NCBI GenBank assembly: GCA_034008185.1
Contig: CM067084.1
Span: forward strand, 58,418,599-58,482,598
From: Gorsachius magnificus
Lineage: Eukaryota; Chordata; Aves; Pelecaniformes; Ardeidae
Direction of reading: 5' to 3'
Length of the DNA stretch: 64,000 nt
The notes below the pieces were generated by a model that saw only the letters and a program-made list of their open reading frames with translations, had not been told where the DNA came from and made no database searches. The position numbers and the translations under genes are program-made. Positions 13,831-24,870 of the stretch are shown piece after piece. Each line of letters opens with the position of its first letter. The first letter of the stretch is position 1.

Positions 13831-16800
13831 GATCCAACTGGTTTATGGGAGCTGCATCCAGTGAACTGTTTGCCCACAAAATATGTTGTTTGGTTTAGTT
13901 TTCTTAGCTAGGCTGGTAAAGATGTACGCTAGAATTGAAAGATGCTTCCAACTGTTTGTTTCAGATGCTCACACCAAGTGTGAATAAACAGTTATAGAAC
14001 AGCCTTTTGCCCCAGACAGAAAATGTTTTCTCTTTAGCAAATATTATGGTTTCAGAAGGTATGTGTCAAATTTGCTATTCATTGAAGTTGCAGTAATAAA
14101 AGATAAAGTGAACTTTTCCCTGTCACAGGAGGCTCACACCATGTAAGCATTGCTAAATTTCTTACTTTTTGGATCCTGTATTATCAATCTCTGTTTAATG
14201 GTTTTGAGCTAATTTATGGAAGGTGACAGATGTTAGGTAAGTTGTCACACAAGCTTGATCAAGGAGCCTGTAAAGAAGTGGAATGGAGCATGACTGTCAG
14301 AGTGACATTTTAAATACACTGTCTGTTGATGCTATCATCATCACTGTAGATTTGATTCTACTTTTACAATAACAAATATTATATTTTAATGTACTCCTCG
14401 TTCTCTTGCCACTTATGGAATGCTATATATGGTATCTTAAAGCTCCTGCAGATTGGCCACTGTTCTACTTTTGAATGGTTCATCTGTGAGGACCTTACAG
14501 TGTTTCTACTATTTTATGGCTAGGAAAAGTCACTAGCTGTTATCCTACAGCTTCATATTTGCTATATCGTGCATAATATTAAAACCTGCTAATTACTGTG
14601 GCTACCGATAAGAACAGAGATTATAGCTATGTTTAGTCCTTGCAACTTGCCTAAAAAGAAGCAGGTTCCAGCCTAAACCCAGTGACAAGACACTTCTGTT
14701 AGTTTAACAGAAGAAACACTGTGGATGAAGCTGCTGTTCTGTCTTTTTACAAATACCTGTAATGTGTTATCTTTTTTCCAGATGCTAACATTCAGGCTAT
14801 ATCTACATAACTTAATACACTGCCCCTCTAGAGCTCTGAATGAGGGTGCTTAGATTATCAAACAGTTACAGATGCAACACAGCAGCATCACATTTGGGAT
14901 AAATAGCCCTGTTGAGACACAGAAAGTATTACTTGGAGGACTGCTCTGCTAGCTTTGGTTTCTTGTTCTGCAGATACGCCCTAAGGTCTTTTTTCTTCTG
15001 AATAATATTTAAAATATATTTCCTTTCCTTATCAACTATGAAGCTGTACATTTTTCTAGCTATTTCCCTGGATCTTTCAGTGAAACTCTGATCTAACAAA
15101 ACAATGCTTAACTATGAGTCCAGCTTAGTCCAGGTCACCAACTTTAAGAGCTGCTTTGGTGTCACTTTTTTTTAAATGAGAGAAAATGTGGGAAATGTAT
15201 ATATCTTCTCCTGCTATGAATAAAGGCCCTCCTGTGCTTTTTCAGAGCAGAGTGCTATTCTGTTCTTTTTGAGAAGGGCGGTGTGAGTGTATGGGCCAGG
15301 GAAGTTCTTTCTATTGATGAGCAAATCTTCACTTGGCTTTATTTTGCATGAGTGATAAATCATTTGATATGATGAGATGCAATAGTAAATCAGTAAATCT
15401 TTGCTTGTACTTGCACTAAATGCAGTAAATGGATCAGTTTTACATGCAAATGGGGCTTACAAATGTCAGTTCTCTTTGCCATCCCTAGAAGTATATGTAT
15501 TTGGAATACTTTTTTACAATTTCACTAAGATTTGTTTGATTAAAAATAAGTTTATTACCCTCAAGATATTATATTATAGTTAGTAGTGCCCCGGAAATGG
15601 TGTTGGTAGCAATACGAGAATAAAAAAAATAGACATTTCTGATGGCTGCAAATAAATTCTTGTAATAAGAGTTAATTTTTAACATGTAAATAGATTCCTA
15701 TAACTAAAGCTCTGCTGGCTTTACTTGAGCTAGATTATATTAACATGGATGTTCTATATTCATATAAAACTCCTTCTTAATGCAGCATTAAGACTGAAAA
15801 CCATCTTTGGATAATCGAATGTTAAGGTGAAATACACATCTGTTCTTCACAGTATGCTTCTTCATAGCTTTAGAAATTCAGACAATAACATGCTTTTGCA
15901 ATGATAAGCAATTCAATGTTATATTTCAAACTTGATTTGATTTCAGGTTTAATGGAAATCACAAGATGAATATTTATCTGTTTCAAAATGAAGACCCTTC
16001 AACTTGAGTCTTGTGTAGGAAAATGTCAAATCTAGAAACACTTTCTGTTGTTCTTAGTAATGAAGTAGACGTTGCAAAGTCTTTTCGTGTAACGTGTGAG
16101 CATGGATATTTTGATTTATTTGGTTTTATCAGTAGCCAAAGAGCAAAGTTATTTAAGCTTTGTTTTATTTGCAAAAAATTTTGGTCAAGGCTTGTCTTTA
16201 TTCTGTGAGTCTTGGACTTTGACACACTTTTGACTTCTTGAGTGTTCCTGTCTGGAGTCTGGCAGCTGTGGTTGAACCCACGTGAGTCTGAGATTACGGG
16301 GACAGCTGGAGGACTGTAATATACTGTGGGTGTCTGTACAGTTTTCTTTTGACTTTACAGTCCAAATCAATGAGTCTTGTCTAGGCAGCTTAATATTTAT
16401 TAGCCAGCAGACTACTGCCTGTCAAAATGCAAGCAAATGTTTTGGGTGGGTAAATGACAGTGTGTTTAGTGTAAGACCACTGTACCCTGGAAACTTCATT
16501 GAAGAGCTTTACATAGATAGCTGCATCCAAATAATTTAAGCCTTTGACTTAAAACCCATACCAAAAGTCTGTTTTATTTGTTAGGTATGTATTGAAGTGC
16601 AGTCCTTAGCATAATGGCAATGGGAGTAGCACTGGGTGGAATGAATTCATTGCTTCACATGCTTACTTGATAGAAAATCATGACCTGATGAAGTCGCTAC
16701 ACTGACTTAGAGCATTTGATTCTGGCCCCTATCTTTAACCTAAATATCTGTAAAAAACAGATCCATGTTTGTTTGTAACACTCTCCTCTGTAAAAAGACA

Positions 16801-19800
16801 TTTTTTTTTTTCCCTTAGAATATGTTTTTTAGGCTTGCTTGCTTGCTTAGATGATTTGATGATTTAAAAAAATAAATTGCTGAAACCAGACACTTGTTAG
16901 ATGCAGGTTGCTTTAGGACTTTACGTTGTGTAAGTAGTAGGAAATGAGGGAGCAGTTTCAAAAACTGAGCATGAATATAGACTGAAATTAGTGATTCCTT
17001 TTACGATCTAAAGATTTGAATGTACTCAAATTTGGAGAAGCTCAAAATAAACCCTCTAAGATTAGGTTCTGTATCATCAGGATTATACTTACAGAATTAT
17101 TATTTTTATAAGCAAAAAATATTAACTTCAAAATGAGAAATGAGTTAACATATTACCCAAGCTTCCGAAAGTGCATGCCTGAGTCAGTTACAGTAAATTC
17201 ACCTTATGTTTGAACATTTAATCCATCTAAATGTTTTCTGTTTAACATTTCCAGAAGTTAGTAAGAAATAAAAAATAGCTTTTTGGCTTTGTGCTGATTT
17301 GCAATTAGAGACATTAAAAAGAAAGGGAAGAAATGTATGTTTATGTAATTTTTGCTGATTACCACCATGCAGTGATTTTGGTCACCTGTGAAAGTTATCT
17401 GCTTCTGTGTATTGGAATCAAATGCACATCACAAGACTTAAGTTGTGTGGAGTGAGGAACATTTCCCAAAAGAGCTTTTTCCTTTTATTGTGTGCTTGGA
17501 GCTACAGAGTAAAAATACCAAAATCCAGAGTACAGATAGCTCTGTGGAAGTGTTATGAGCAACTGACAACCAGGATACAACAGGAGGACAAGGAGGTCTT
17601 CTGCCTTATGCTACTTTCTGAAGCTCACGGGAGGTGATGGTTGTCACGCTTCCCTTCTCCCACTTACTCTTCCAGTGGTATGCTCTCTACTTGTTCTGTT
17701 GTTTTGGGGAGACTATAGGAAGGACAGGTTCCAACTTGTTTCTATCCTAATGATGTGGATTTACCATTTTCATTCAAGTTTACTGAGTTATAGTAACTCT
17801 GTAGCATGGGATCTAGCTCATCCAAGGTCAGATTTTGGAGACCTGGGGTTAGATGATCCTCTCTAAAGTCAGAGGCTGAGCAGTTAACTTCCCTTAGATT
17901 TTTCTTAGGAGTGACAATAAGGAAAATTCATATTAGTACACTTTATTGTCCATGGGACATGGCAGATTTACACACACTCCAACTAACATAGTGGGGAGCA
18001 GAATTTTGGCATATGTTCAGCCTGTGAGTGTTCTGGCCCAAAGCGGCACCATATCTTCCTGACAGACTGTGAAACTGTTCTAAAAAAGAAAAAAACCAAA
18101 ACAGAACCCCCAAACAACCAGAATACTCCTTAGAAGAAAAAGGAACACGTAGGTCCAAGAGGAAAGACTGAAAAGGGGATCTGAAGTGACTCTAAAGAAG
18201 TTGCTCTTTGAACATAAGGCTTCAAGTAGCTGTGTATGTAACTGTTCATTGCCTTAAGAAATCCTAATCCATAATCTCTGTAATGACTTTTTTGGTGGTG
18301 TTTCTTTTTTGTTTTTCTAAGAAACGTTGTCTTAGGAAGTTTGCTTAGATACTGGATGTCACTTTGCTTAGGAAATTTTGGTGACTGGATGCAGTTGTCA
18401 GCCCTTCCAGAGGGGACAGAAGAGATGCAAATCTGGAAGAGAAGTGGGTCTGTTGGGCTGTGGCTCTGCTCAGCCAGCTGTGCAGGAGAGCAGGACCATC
18501 ATGCCCAGAAAAAGAAGCTGAAGGCTGAGATGAGAGGTGACCAGATTCAAATGCTGCATTTGCCTTGCTCTCTTAGCTTGAGCTCACTGTTAACCCATGA
18601 CACCAAGCTCGTATTGTCTGCACGTTGAACTTTGGTCTGGCTTTAACTTAGGGCCAACAGACTGCCTTAGCAATATTGCGCAGGAAATGCAAGTGGGGGG
18701 GACTGGTGTGCTCTCAAGCTCTGTTCCTACTGCAACGTGAAAGAAAATGGGTCAGTGTTGGCTATGCGCAGGTATTGTTGCAGTTCACACAGAAAGGTTA
18801 GAAGGGACTTGGAAGTAATAGTGTGTGTGAAGTAATTCAGTAACAGCATTTTGTTTCTCCTAGCTTCTCTAATCCATTCAACTTCCAAAATACTTCCTTG
18901 CAGAACTTTGAGAAAATGTTTCTGTAACCTTTTTTGTGTTAATTTTTGAGGCATTTACAATCTAATATTGCAAAGTGGTGAAACCTCTTGTTTTAAAAAA
19001 AAAAATAATTCCCACCAAACCTTTTAAATATTCCTGAGGTTTAGATTAACTGAAACAAACCCAGGTAACTTCTTGGAATTACTCGTTGCTAAGAGCAATC
19101 ATACTTTTGTGTTGTGCTCTGCCAATTGAATTTTCATTCTCAGCATGAGCAGAAGGTAATGATAAAATGTTCTTCCTCTTTTTTACTTTCAGAGACTAGA
19201 AAATGCAGATTAAATATCTTCATGCTTTGGAACATCTCATGGCCTTACAATTGTGTCCCTGTTCTAGTAAAATATACAATCACAGCCTTGAGGAAAAAGC
19301 AATAAATATGTTGCTGAGAAAGGCACAGAAAAGCCACAGGGTGCTGAGGTTGAATGCTCCAATGCTAATTAAGACACTTATGCAGATCTGGAAACAGCTA
19401 AAGATAAGATTGTTCCTTTCCATCACTGCCACTAAATAGAGGCAATTTTTGTGCATTGTAATCAAGTAATCAAATCTATGTATCTAGAAGAGGGCTGAAA
19501 ATTGTGCTCTAGTAGAACAAATTCTTAAGAATTGAGGTTCTCTGAAGATGCAGTTCTCTGCTTACTGTCAGGAGCATCTTTCCAGGCTTTAGAGAACACT
19601 GATTCCAAACATACACATAATTATTCTCCTTTAACTTTTGTGTTTTCCTAGAAGAGGAAAGGGAAAACAAAACCAGAAGCAGAAATCTAAGTTATCCTGA
19701 ACATGGCTGCTTGGTTTTTGTCTACCTCTCTCTGGAGAACATTTTAGCTGTGTACCTTAGGGAGGCATCTGCTCAGAGGACCAAACTGGCAAGATTTTTG

Positions 19801-21018
19801 GTACCTTCTGTGTGGATAGAATATCAGTTAAGGACCAGCATGGCACAGATGGCTTGATTCATTGTACAAGGGAGAAAAGTGAGCATTCTTAAAATATTTG
19901 CTTGTTTAAACACTATTTAGTTATGACAGCTGCTCAAAGGCTCCTTTGAAGAAGGCAGGTCAATGAATCACCCTGAAATTCCAAATTTAAATTTGCTATT
20001 TCTTTTTGTTATGATTGGCTCATGCTGCTTTTCTGGGCATAGATAGGCTATTCTCTTCAGTGTGAGAAGTGATTAGTATTTTAAACTGAACAGCAACATC
20101 TCATTAAAATCATTAGATATCTTTGAATCTACTGGCAATGCCTGAAGTTCTGTCTTGCCAATTGCAACTCAGTATTTGTTATACTACAGGAAGTTTTGGG
20201 CTGGGCAGTTTTTGTTCTTTGTTCAACTCAAGTGAACAGAGTTATTGTAAGATTGCAGGAAAAGTACTGTAAGAAGGCTGAGACCAAGCCCATGAGATGA
20301 TATTTTCAGCATCTGCATTTCCCTCTGCAGTTTTTCCGATGTGCAGCTGCAGGCTGGGGTGCATGGAGTACCAGCTGGTGGATTTCTGGAGTGCAGGTGC
20401 TTACCCACTGCTCCCAGCTGGGTGCTCAAGGACCTGTTTCCAATCCCACCTCTTCTGGGGATCATGCTTATGTAGTTTTGCTCAGCTACAGAGAAAATTC
20501 TGGTATAACTGACTATTTTTTTTTCTTTTTCTGGCTGCCAAAATGCTTTGTTGTATAAACAACCTCACCATTTGGTATCAGGAAATGAGTATGTAGGTGT
20601 TACGTACTTAGGATCTTACATCTTTAAAGGGGATCGTCATTGCAAACTGCTGAGGAATTACCAGCATCTATCTTGTGGAGAGCAAACATGAGTTAAAATA
20701 ACCAACACCATCTGCAAGGCACTTTTAACTTCTGTTATTTGAAAGCTGTAGAGTACTTAAATATACCGACATCAATAAGAACATAATGAAAGATTAAATG
20801 AAAGCTAACTTGTAAGGAAAGCAAGCCCTATGGTCTGATGTGTGATAATGCCTCACATGTGCTGCTCTTTGAAGGATTATGAAAAGGTGCTGTACTTTTT
20901 CAGGAGTATCCAACTTAAAAAGAAGAACTTGACAAGCTGTAGCCTGTTCTTTACTTAGATTGTAGTAATTTGATTTCTTTATGGGCCAAAACAGTCCTTT
21001 GACTTGCCTGTCAGTTAC
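13831..21018. other. Unique non-coding DNA
   Basis: No gene or clear repeat is recognised. A (GCTT)4 microsatellite lies at 16833-16848. A short stretch near 17835-17870 ('ctggggttagatgatcctctctaaag') resembles the CR1 3' UTR in plus orientation but is too short to call with confidence. Several chance splice-acceptor-like tracts occur, for example before 19190, without a convincing downstream exon. Confidence 0.5.
16833..16848. repeat. (GCTT)4 microsatellite
   Basis: Four perfect GCTT units, seen directly. Confidence 0.9.
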
Positions 21019-21320
21019 AAAATCACAGAATAAGTTAGCTTGGAGAGGAACTGTGGAGGTTGCTCTGAACCTTGTTCAAACAAGAGCTTGGAGATGCTCA
21101 AAACTCACCTGGACAATATGGGGTTTGTCCGGATGAATTCTGAGTGTTTCCAGGAATGAGGATCCCACAGCCTCTCTGGGCAACCTGTTCCAGTACTTGA
21201 CCACTGCCATGGTGAAGTTTCTGTACCTAAACAGAATTCCCCTTGTTGTAACTTGCCTGTTGCTGTGCACTTTGCAGGACAGTCTGGATCCATCTTCTCT
21301 ATACCTTCCTCTTGGGTAAC
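21019..21320 (-). mobile_element. Old CR1 3' fragment
   Basis: A reversed CR1 tail starting at the degenerate terminal octamer 'aaatcacagaata'. Translated on the minus strand it gives recognisable pieces of the ORF2 C-terminus (YREDGSRL, VVKYWNRLPREAVGSSFLETL). Substitutions are numerous and the last codons are altered. It sits about 200 bp from the 3' end of the long CR1 at 21531 and has the same orientation, but belongs to a different, older subfamily. Confidence 0.88.
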
Positions 21321-21519
21321 TGTCATCCAATTACATCTAATAAATAAATAAACTTCTATACAGCAGTTTAATAGTAAAAAAACCCTCCAAAATATACAAA
21401 GCAGAACACGCACACTTAACACAAGATAGACCTAAGGCAAACAGCATCTTAGGTTTTGGAATAGCCATACTTGAGCATGACCAAACCGATTTTGCAACTA
21501 AAGGTATGTGCTGGTTCTA

Positions 21520-21526
21520 CTGGTAC
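21520..21526. repeat. Candidate 7-bp target-site duplication, 3' side of long CR1
   Basis: CTGGTAC here matches CTGGTAC at 24864-24870 on the far side of the long CR1. CR1 insertions have short or no duplications, so a 7-bp match is plausible but could be chance. It implies extra bases at both junctions (TTTT at the 3' end, an A/T-rich filler at the 5' end). Confidence 0.45.
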
Positions 21527-21613
21527 TTTTATAGAATCATAGAATCGCCTCGGTTGGAAAAGACCTTTAAGATCATCGAGTCCAACCGTTAACCTAGCAC
21601 TGCCATCCCACCA

Positions 21614-24397
21614 CTAAACCCTGTCCCTAAGCACCTCATCTATCCTTCTTTTAAATACCTCCAGGGATGAGGACTCCACCACCTCCCTGGGCAGCCCATT
21701 CCAGAGCCTGACAACCCTCTCGGTGAAGAAGGTTTTCCTAATGTCTAGCCTAAACCTGCCCTGGCGCAGCTTCAAGCCATTCCCCCCCGTCCTATCGTCT
21801 GTTACCAGGGAGAAGAGGCCGACCCCCACCTCACTACAGCCTCCTGTCAGGCAGTTGTAGAGGGCGATCAGGTCTCCCCTCAGCCTCCTCTTCTCCAGAC
21901 TAAATAACCCCAGTTCCCTCAGCCGCTCCTCGTATGACTTGTGTTCCAGACCCCTCACCAGCTTTGTGGCTCTCCTCTGGACGTGTTCCAGCAATGCAAC
22001 ATCTTTCTTGTAGTGAGGGGCCCAAAACTGAACACAGTATTCGAGGTGCGGCCTCACCAGCACTGAGTACAGGGGCACAATCACTTCCCTACTCCTGCTG
22101 GCCACACTATTCCTGATACAAGCCAGGATGCCATTGGCCTTCTTGGCCACCTGGGCACACTGCTGGCTCATATTCAGCCGGCTGTCAACCAGCACCCCCA
22201 GGTCTTTTTCCACCAGGCAGCTTTCCAGCCACTCTTCCCCAAGCCTGTAGCACTGCATGGGGTTGTTGTGACCAAAGTGCAGGACCCGGCACTTGGCCTT
22301 GTTGAACCTCATACAATTGGCCTTGGCCCATTGATCCAGCCTGTCCAGGTCCCTTTGCAGAGCCCTCCTCCCCTCCAGCAGATCAACACTACCACCCAGT
22401 TTGGTGTCATCTGCAAATTTACTGAGGGCACACTCAATCCCCTCATCCAGGTCATTGATAAAGATATTAAACAAGACTGGCCCTAGAACTGAGCCCTGGG
22501 GGACACCGCTTGTGACTGGCCACCAACTGGATTTAGCTCCATTCACCACGACTCTCTGGGCTCGGCCATCCAGCCAGTTTTTGACCCAGTGAAGAGTACA
22601 CCCATCTAGGCCATGAACTGCCAGCTTCTCCAGGAGAATGCTATGGGAGACGGTGTCGAAGGCTTTGCTGAAGTCCAGGTAGACAACATCCACAGCCTTT
22701 CCCTCATCTACCAGGCGGGTCACCTGGCCATAGAAGGAAATCAGGTTGGTTAGGAAAGACCTGCCTTTCATGAACCCACGCTGACTGGGCCTGATCCCCT
22801 GATTGTCCTCCATGTGCCTGGTGAGCATGCTCAAGATGAACCTCTCCATAATCCAGACCATTCCAGCTACCCGGTCTGGCTGTTGCGGTCTGTAGTTCCC
22901 CGGATCCTCCTTCTGGCCCTTCTGGAAGAGAGGCGTCACATTTGCCAACCTCCAGTCATCTGGGACCTCCCCTGTTCTCCAGGACTGCTGATAAATGATA
23001 GAGAGTGGCTTGGCAAGCTCCTCTGCCAACTCCTTCAGCACTCTTGGGTGGATCCCATCCGGCCCCATAGACTTGTGGATGTCCAGGTGGCATAGCAGGT
23101 CAAAGACTGCTTCCTCCTGGATTATGGTGGGTTTATTCCACTCTCTGTCCCCATCTTCCAGCTCAGGAGGCTGGGTACCCTGGGGATAACTCGTCGGGCC
23201 ATTAAAGACTGAGGCAAAGAAGGCGTTGAGTATCTCAGCCTTTTCCTCGTCTTTAGTGGCAATGTTCCCCCTTGCATCCACTAGTGGATGGAGGTTCTCC
23301 CTGGCTCTCTTTTTGCTGTTAACATATTTATAAAAACTTTTCTTATTATCCCTTACAACAGTGGCCAGGTTAAATTCCAGCTGGGCTTTTGCCTTTCTAA
23401 TTTCCTCTCTGCATGACCTGACAAGATCCCTGTACTCTTCTTGGGTTGCCTGCCCCTTCTTCCAGAGCTGGTAAGCTCTCCTTTTTTCCCTTAGTTGCAG
23501 TAGTAGTCCTCTGTCCAGCCAGGCCAGTCGTCTTCCCCGCCGATTTGTCTTACGGCACGTGGGGACAGCCTGGTCCTGTGCCTTTAAGACTTCTTCCTTG
23601 AAAAACACCCAACCTTCCTGGACCCCTTTTCCCTTCAGGACTATCTCCCAAGGGACTCTCCCAACCAGCATTCTGAGCAGGTCAAAGTCTGCCCTCCGGA
23701 AATCCATGGTGGCGGTGTTGCTGACCCCCTTCCTTACCTCACCAAAGATCGAAAACTCTACCATTTCGTGATCACTAAGGCCTAGATGACTTCCGACCAC
23801 CACCTCTCCCACCAGTCCTTCTCTGTTAGTGAACAGGAGGTCAAGCAGGGCGCTTCCCCTGGTAGGCTCACTTACCAGCTGTGTCAGGAAGTTATCTTCC
23901 ACACACTGCAGGAACCTTCTGGACTGTTTCCTTTCTGCTGTATTGTATTTCCAGCAGATGTCTGGGAAGTTGAAGTCCCCCACAAGAACAAGAGCTCGTG
24001 ACTGAGAGACTCCTGCTAGCCGCTTGTAGAATTCTTCGTCAATGTCCTCATCCTGGTCGGGTGGTCTGTAACAGACTCCCAACAGGATATCTTTCTTGTT
24101 GGCCTTCCCCCTCATCCTCACCCATAAGCATTCTGCCTCACCACAAGTGTCAAGCTCTGTACAATCTAAACACTCCCTAACATACAGAGCCACCCCGCCG
24201 CCTCTCCTTCCTTTCCTGTCCCTTCTGAAGAGTTTGTAGCCATCCATTGCAGCACTCCAGTCATGGGTTTCTGTGATGGCGACTACATCATAACCATCCT
24301 GCCTTACAATGGCTTCCAGCTCCTCCCGTTTGTTGCCCATGCTGCGTGCATTAGTGTAGATGCACTTGAGCTGGGCTGTCGGTTTCCCCCCCAGCAA
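21614..24397 (-). CDS. CR1 ORF2: AP-like endonuclease and reverse transcriptase
   Basis: Pol protein of a CR1 LINE; in the family it nicks chromosomal DNA and reverse transcribes its own RNA at the nick. Endonuclease, residues ~10-220: TNARS (Asn16), ITETH (Glu43), GDFNFPD (Asp141, Asn143) and SDHE (Asp209, His210) are all present. Linker ~220-430. Reverse transcriptase ~430-800: [18 protein letters not shown] at 501-504, YLDFSKAFD (Asp575), [12 protein letters not shown] and FADD (Asp663/Asp664) are present. The CR1 C-terminal domain ends at TAG, 21614-21616. Oddities: residues 505-516 after NYRP do not resemble the VSLTSV-type block of the 53.7-kb copy, and ITET runs straight into HDW where avian CR1 proteins usually have a few more residues. 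The start is unclear: the listed end is a TTG, the first in-frame ATG is codon 20 (past Asn16), and the frame is open back to a TGA at 24494-24496. Whether it is expressed or active is unknown. Confidence 0.93.
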   Translation of the reverse strand: MLGGKPTAQLKCIYTNARSMGNKREELEAIVRQDGYDVVAITETHDWSAAMDGYKLFRRDRKGRRGGGVALYVRECLDCTELDTCGEAECLWVRMRGKANKKDILLGVCYRPPDQDEDIDEEFYKRLAGVSQSRALVLVGDFNFPDICWKYNTAERKQSRRFLQCVEDNFLTQLVSEPTRGSALLDLLFTNREGLVGEVVVGSHLGLSDHEMVEFSIFGEVRKGVSNTATMDFRRADFDLLRMLVGRVPWEIVLKGKGVQEGWVFFKEEVLKAQDQAVPTCRKTNRRGRRLAWLDRGLLLQLREKRRAYQLWKKGQATQEEYRDLVRSCREEIRKAKAQLEFNLATVVRDNKKSFYKYVNSKKRARENLHPLVDARGNIATKDEEKAEILNAFFASVFNGPTSYPQGTQPPELEDGDREWNKPTIIQEEAVFDLLCHLDIHKSMGPDGIHPRVLKELAEELAKPLSIIYQQSWRTGEVPDDWRLANVTPLFQKGQKEDPGNYRPQQPDRVAGMVWIMERFILSMLTRHMEDNQGIRPSQRGFMKGRSFLTNLISFYGQVTRLVDEGKAVDVVYLDFSKAFDTVSHSILLEKLAVHGLDGCTLHWVKNWLDGRAQRVVVNGAKSSWWPVTSGVPQGSVLGPVLFNIFINDLDEGIECALSKFADDTKLGGSVDLLEGRRALQRDLDRLDQWAKANCMRFNKAKCRVLHFGHNNPMQCYRLGEEWLESCLVEKDLGVLVDSRLNMSQQCAQVAKKANGILACIRNSVASRSREVIVPLYSVLVRPHLEYCVQFWAPHYKKDVALLEHVQRRATKLVRGLEHKSYEERLRELGLFSLEKRRLRGDLIALYNCLTGGCSEVGVGLFSLVTDDRTGGNGLKLRQGRFRLDIRKTFFTERVVRLWNGLPREVVESSSLEVFKRRIDEVLRDRV

Positions 24398-24459
24398 TGG
24401 GGTGACCCCCCCAGGCTCCTCTCTAGTGAGCCTGTTTATATCCCCTCCCCCCTTCAGAC

Positions 24460-24838
24460 CTAGTTTAAAGCCCTCTCTACAAGCCCCGCCAGTTCATGAG
24501 CAAGGATCCTATTTCCCTTCCGAGAGAGCTGGGCACCATCTGTTCTCGACAGGCCCGGTGCCATGAAAACCTCTCCATGGTCAAAGAAGCCCAAGCCCTT
24601 CCGATGGCACCAACCTTTGAGCCACACGTTAACCGCTCTAGCTTTCCTATTCCTTTCCGTGTTCCCTCCTGACACTAATGGGATCGAGGAGAGCACTACC
24701 TGCGCTCCTGATCCTTCAACCATTTTCCCTAGTGCCCTGAAGTCCCTTTTGATCAATTTGGGGCTTCTCTCTGGCAATTCATCGCTGCCTGCCTGTATAA
24801 TCAAGAGCGGATAGTAGTCAGAGGGCTGTACCAGACCA
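24460..24838 (-). pseudogene. CR1 ORF1 C-terminal esterase-like segment, 5'-truncated
   Basis: The frame is open from the element's 5' break to TAG at 24460-24462 and encodes about 125 residues. Recognisable parts are DYYPLL, a QAGSDEL block at the position of the SGNH block-III loop, GAQVVLSSIPLV, WCHRKGLGFFDHGEV, and the tail [22 protein letters not shown]. In CR1 families ORF1 carries an SGNH-type esterase whose last motif is Asp-x-x-His before LS; here it reads DGAQLS, with Gln where His is expected. The nucleophile serine region is lost to the truncation, so no active esterase is possible. Its last 34 bases overlap the open ORF2 frame in a different register. Confidence 0.82.
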
Positions 24839-24863
24839 GGGAGGGGGAAAAAAAATAAAATGT

Positions 24864-24870
24864 CTGGTAC
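24864..24870. repeat. Candidate 7-bp target-site duplication, 5' side of long CR1
   Basis: CTGGTAC, identical to 21520-21526. Between it and the recognisable CR1 lies an A-rich filler (24847-24863), which could be untemplated sequence from 5' end joining or original flank. Confidence 0.42.

Larger units (their letters stand above)
21531..24840 (-). mobile_element. Long CR1 LINE with open pol frame
   Basis: This is a CR1 non-LTR retrotransposon on the minus strand, truncated at the 5' end inside ORF1 (about 24840). In element order it holds the ORF1 C-terminal esterase-like segment, ORF2 with endonuclease and reverse transcriptase, an 83-bp 3' UTR (21531-21613), and a terminal ATTCTATG-type repeat (minus strand GATTCTATGATTCTAT). 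There is no poly-A tail, as expected for CR1. ORF2 has no internal stop over about 2.78 kb, so this copy is the youngest or best preserved in the window. A poly-purine/A-rich stretch flanks the 5' break, and a 7-bp direct repeat may be the target-site duplication. Confidence 0.96.

Noticed and set aside
17835..17870. Possible ancient CR1 3' UTR remnant in plus orientation
   Set aside because: Only ~25 bp resemble the CR1 'ttagatgatcctctctaaag' block, and no terminal octamers follow.
21934..24814. Plus-strand open frames of 60-93 codons across the long CR1
   Set aside because: They are antisense shadows of the CR1 ORF2 and ORF1 frames, with no features of their own.
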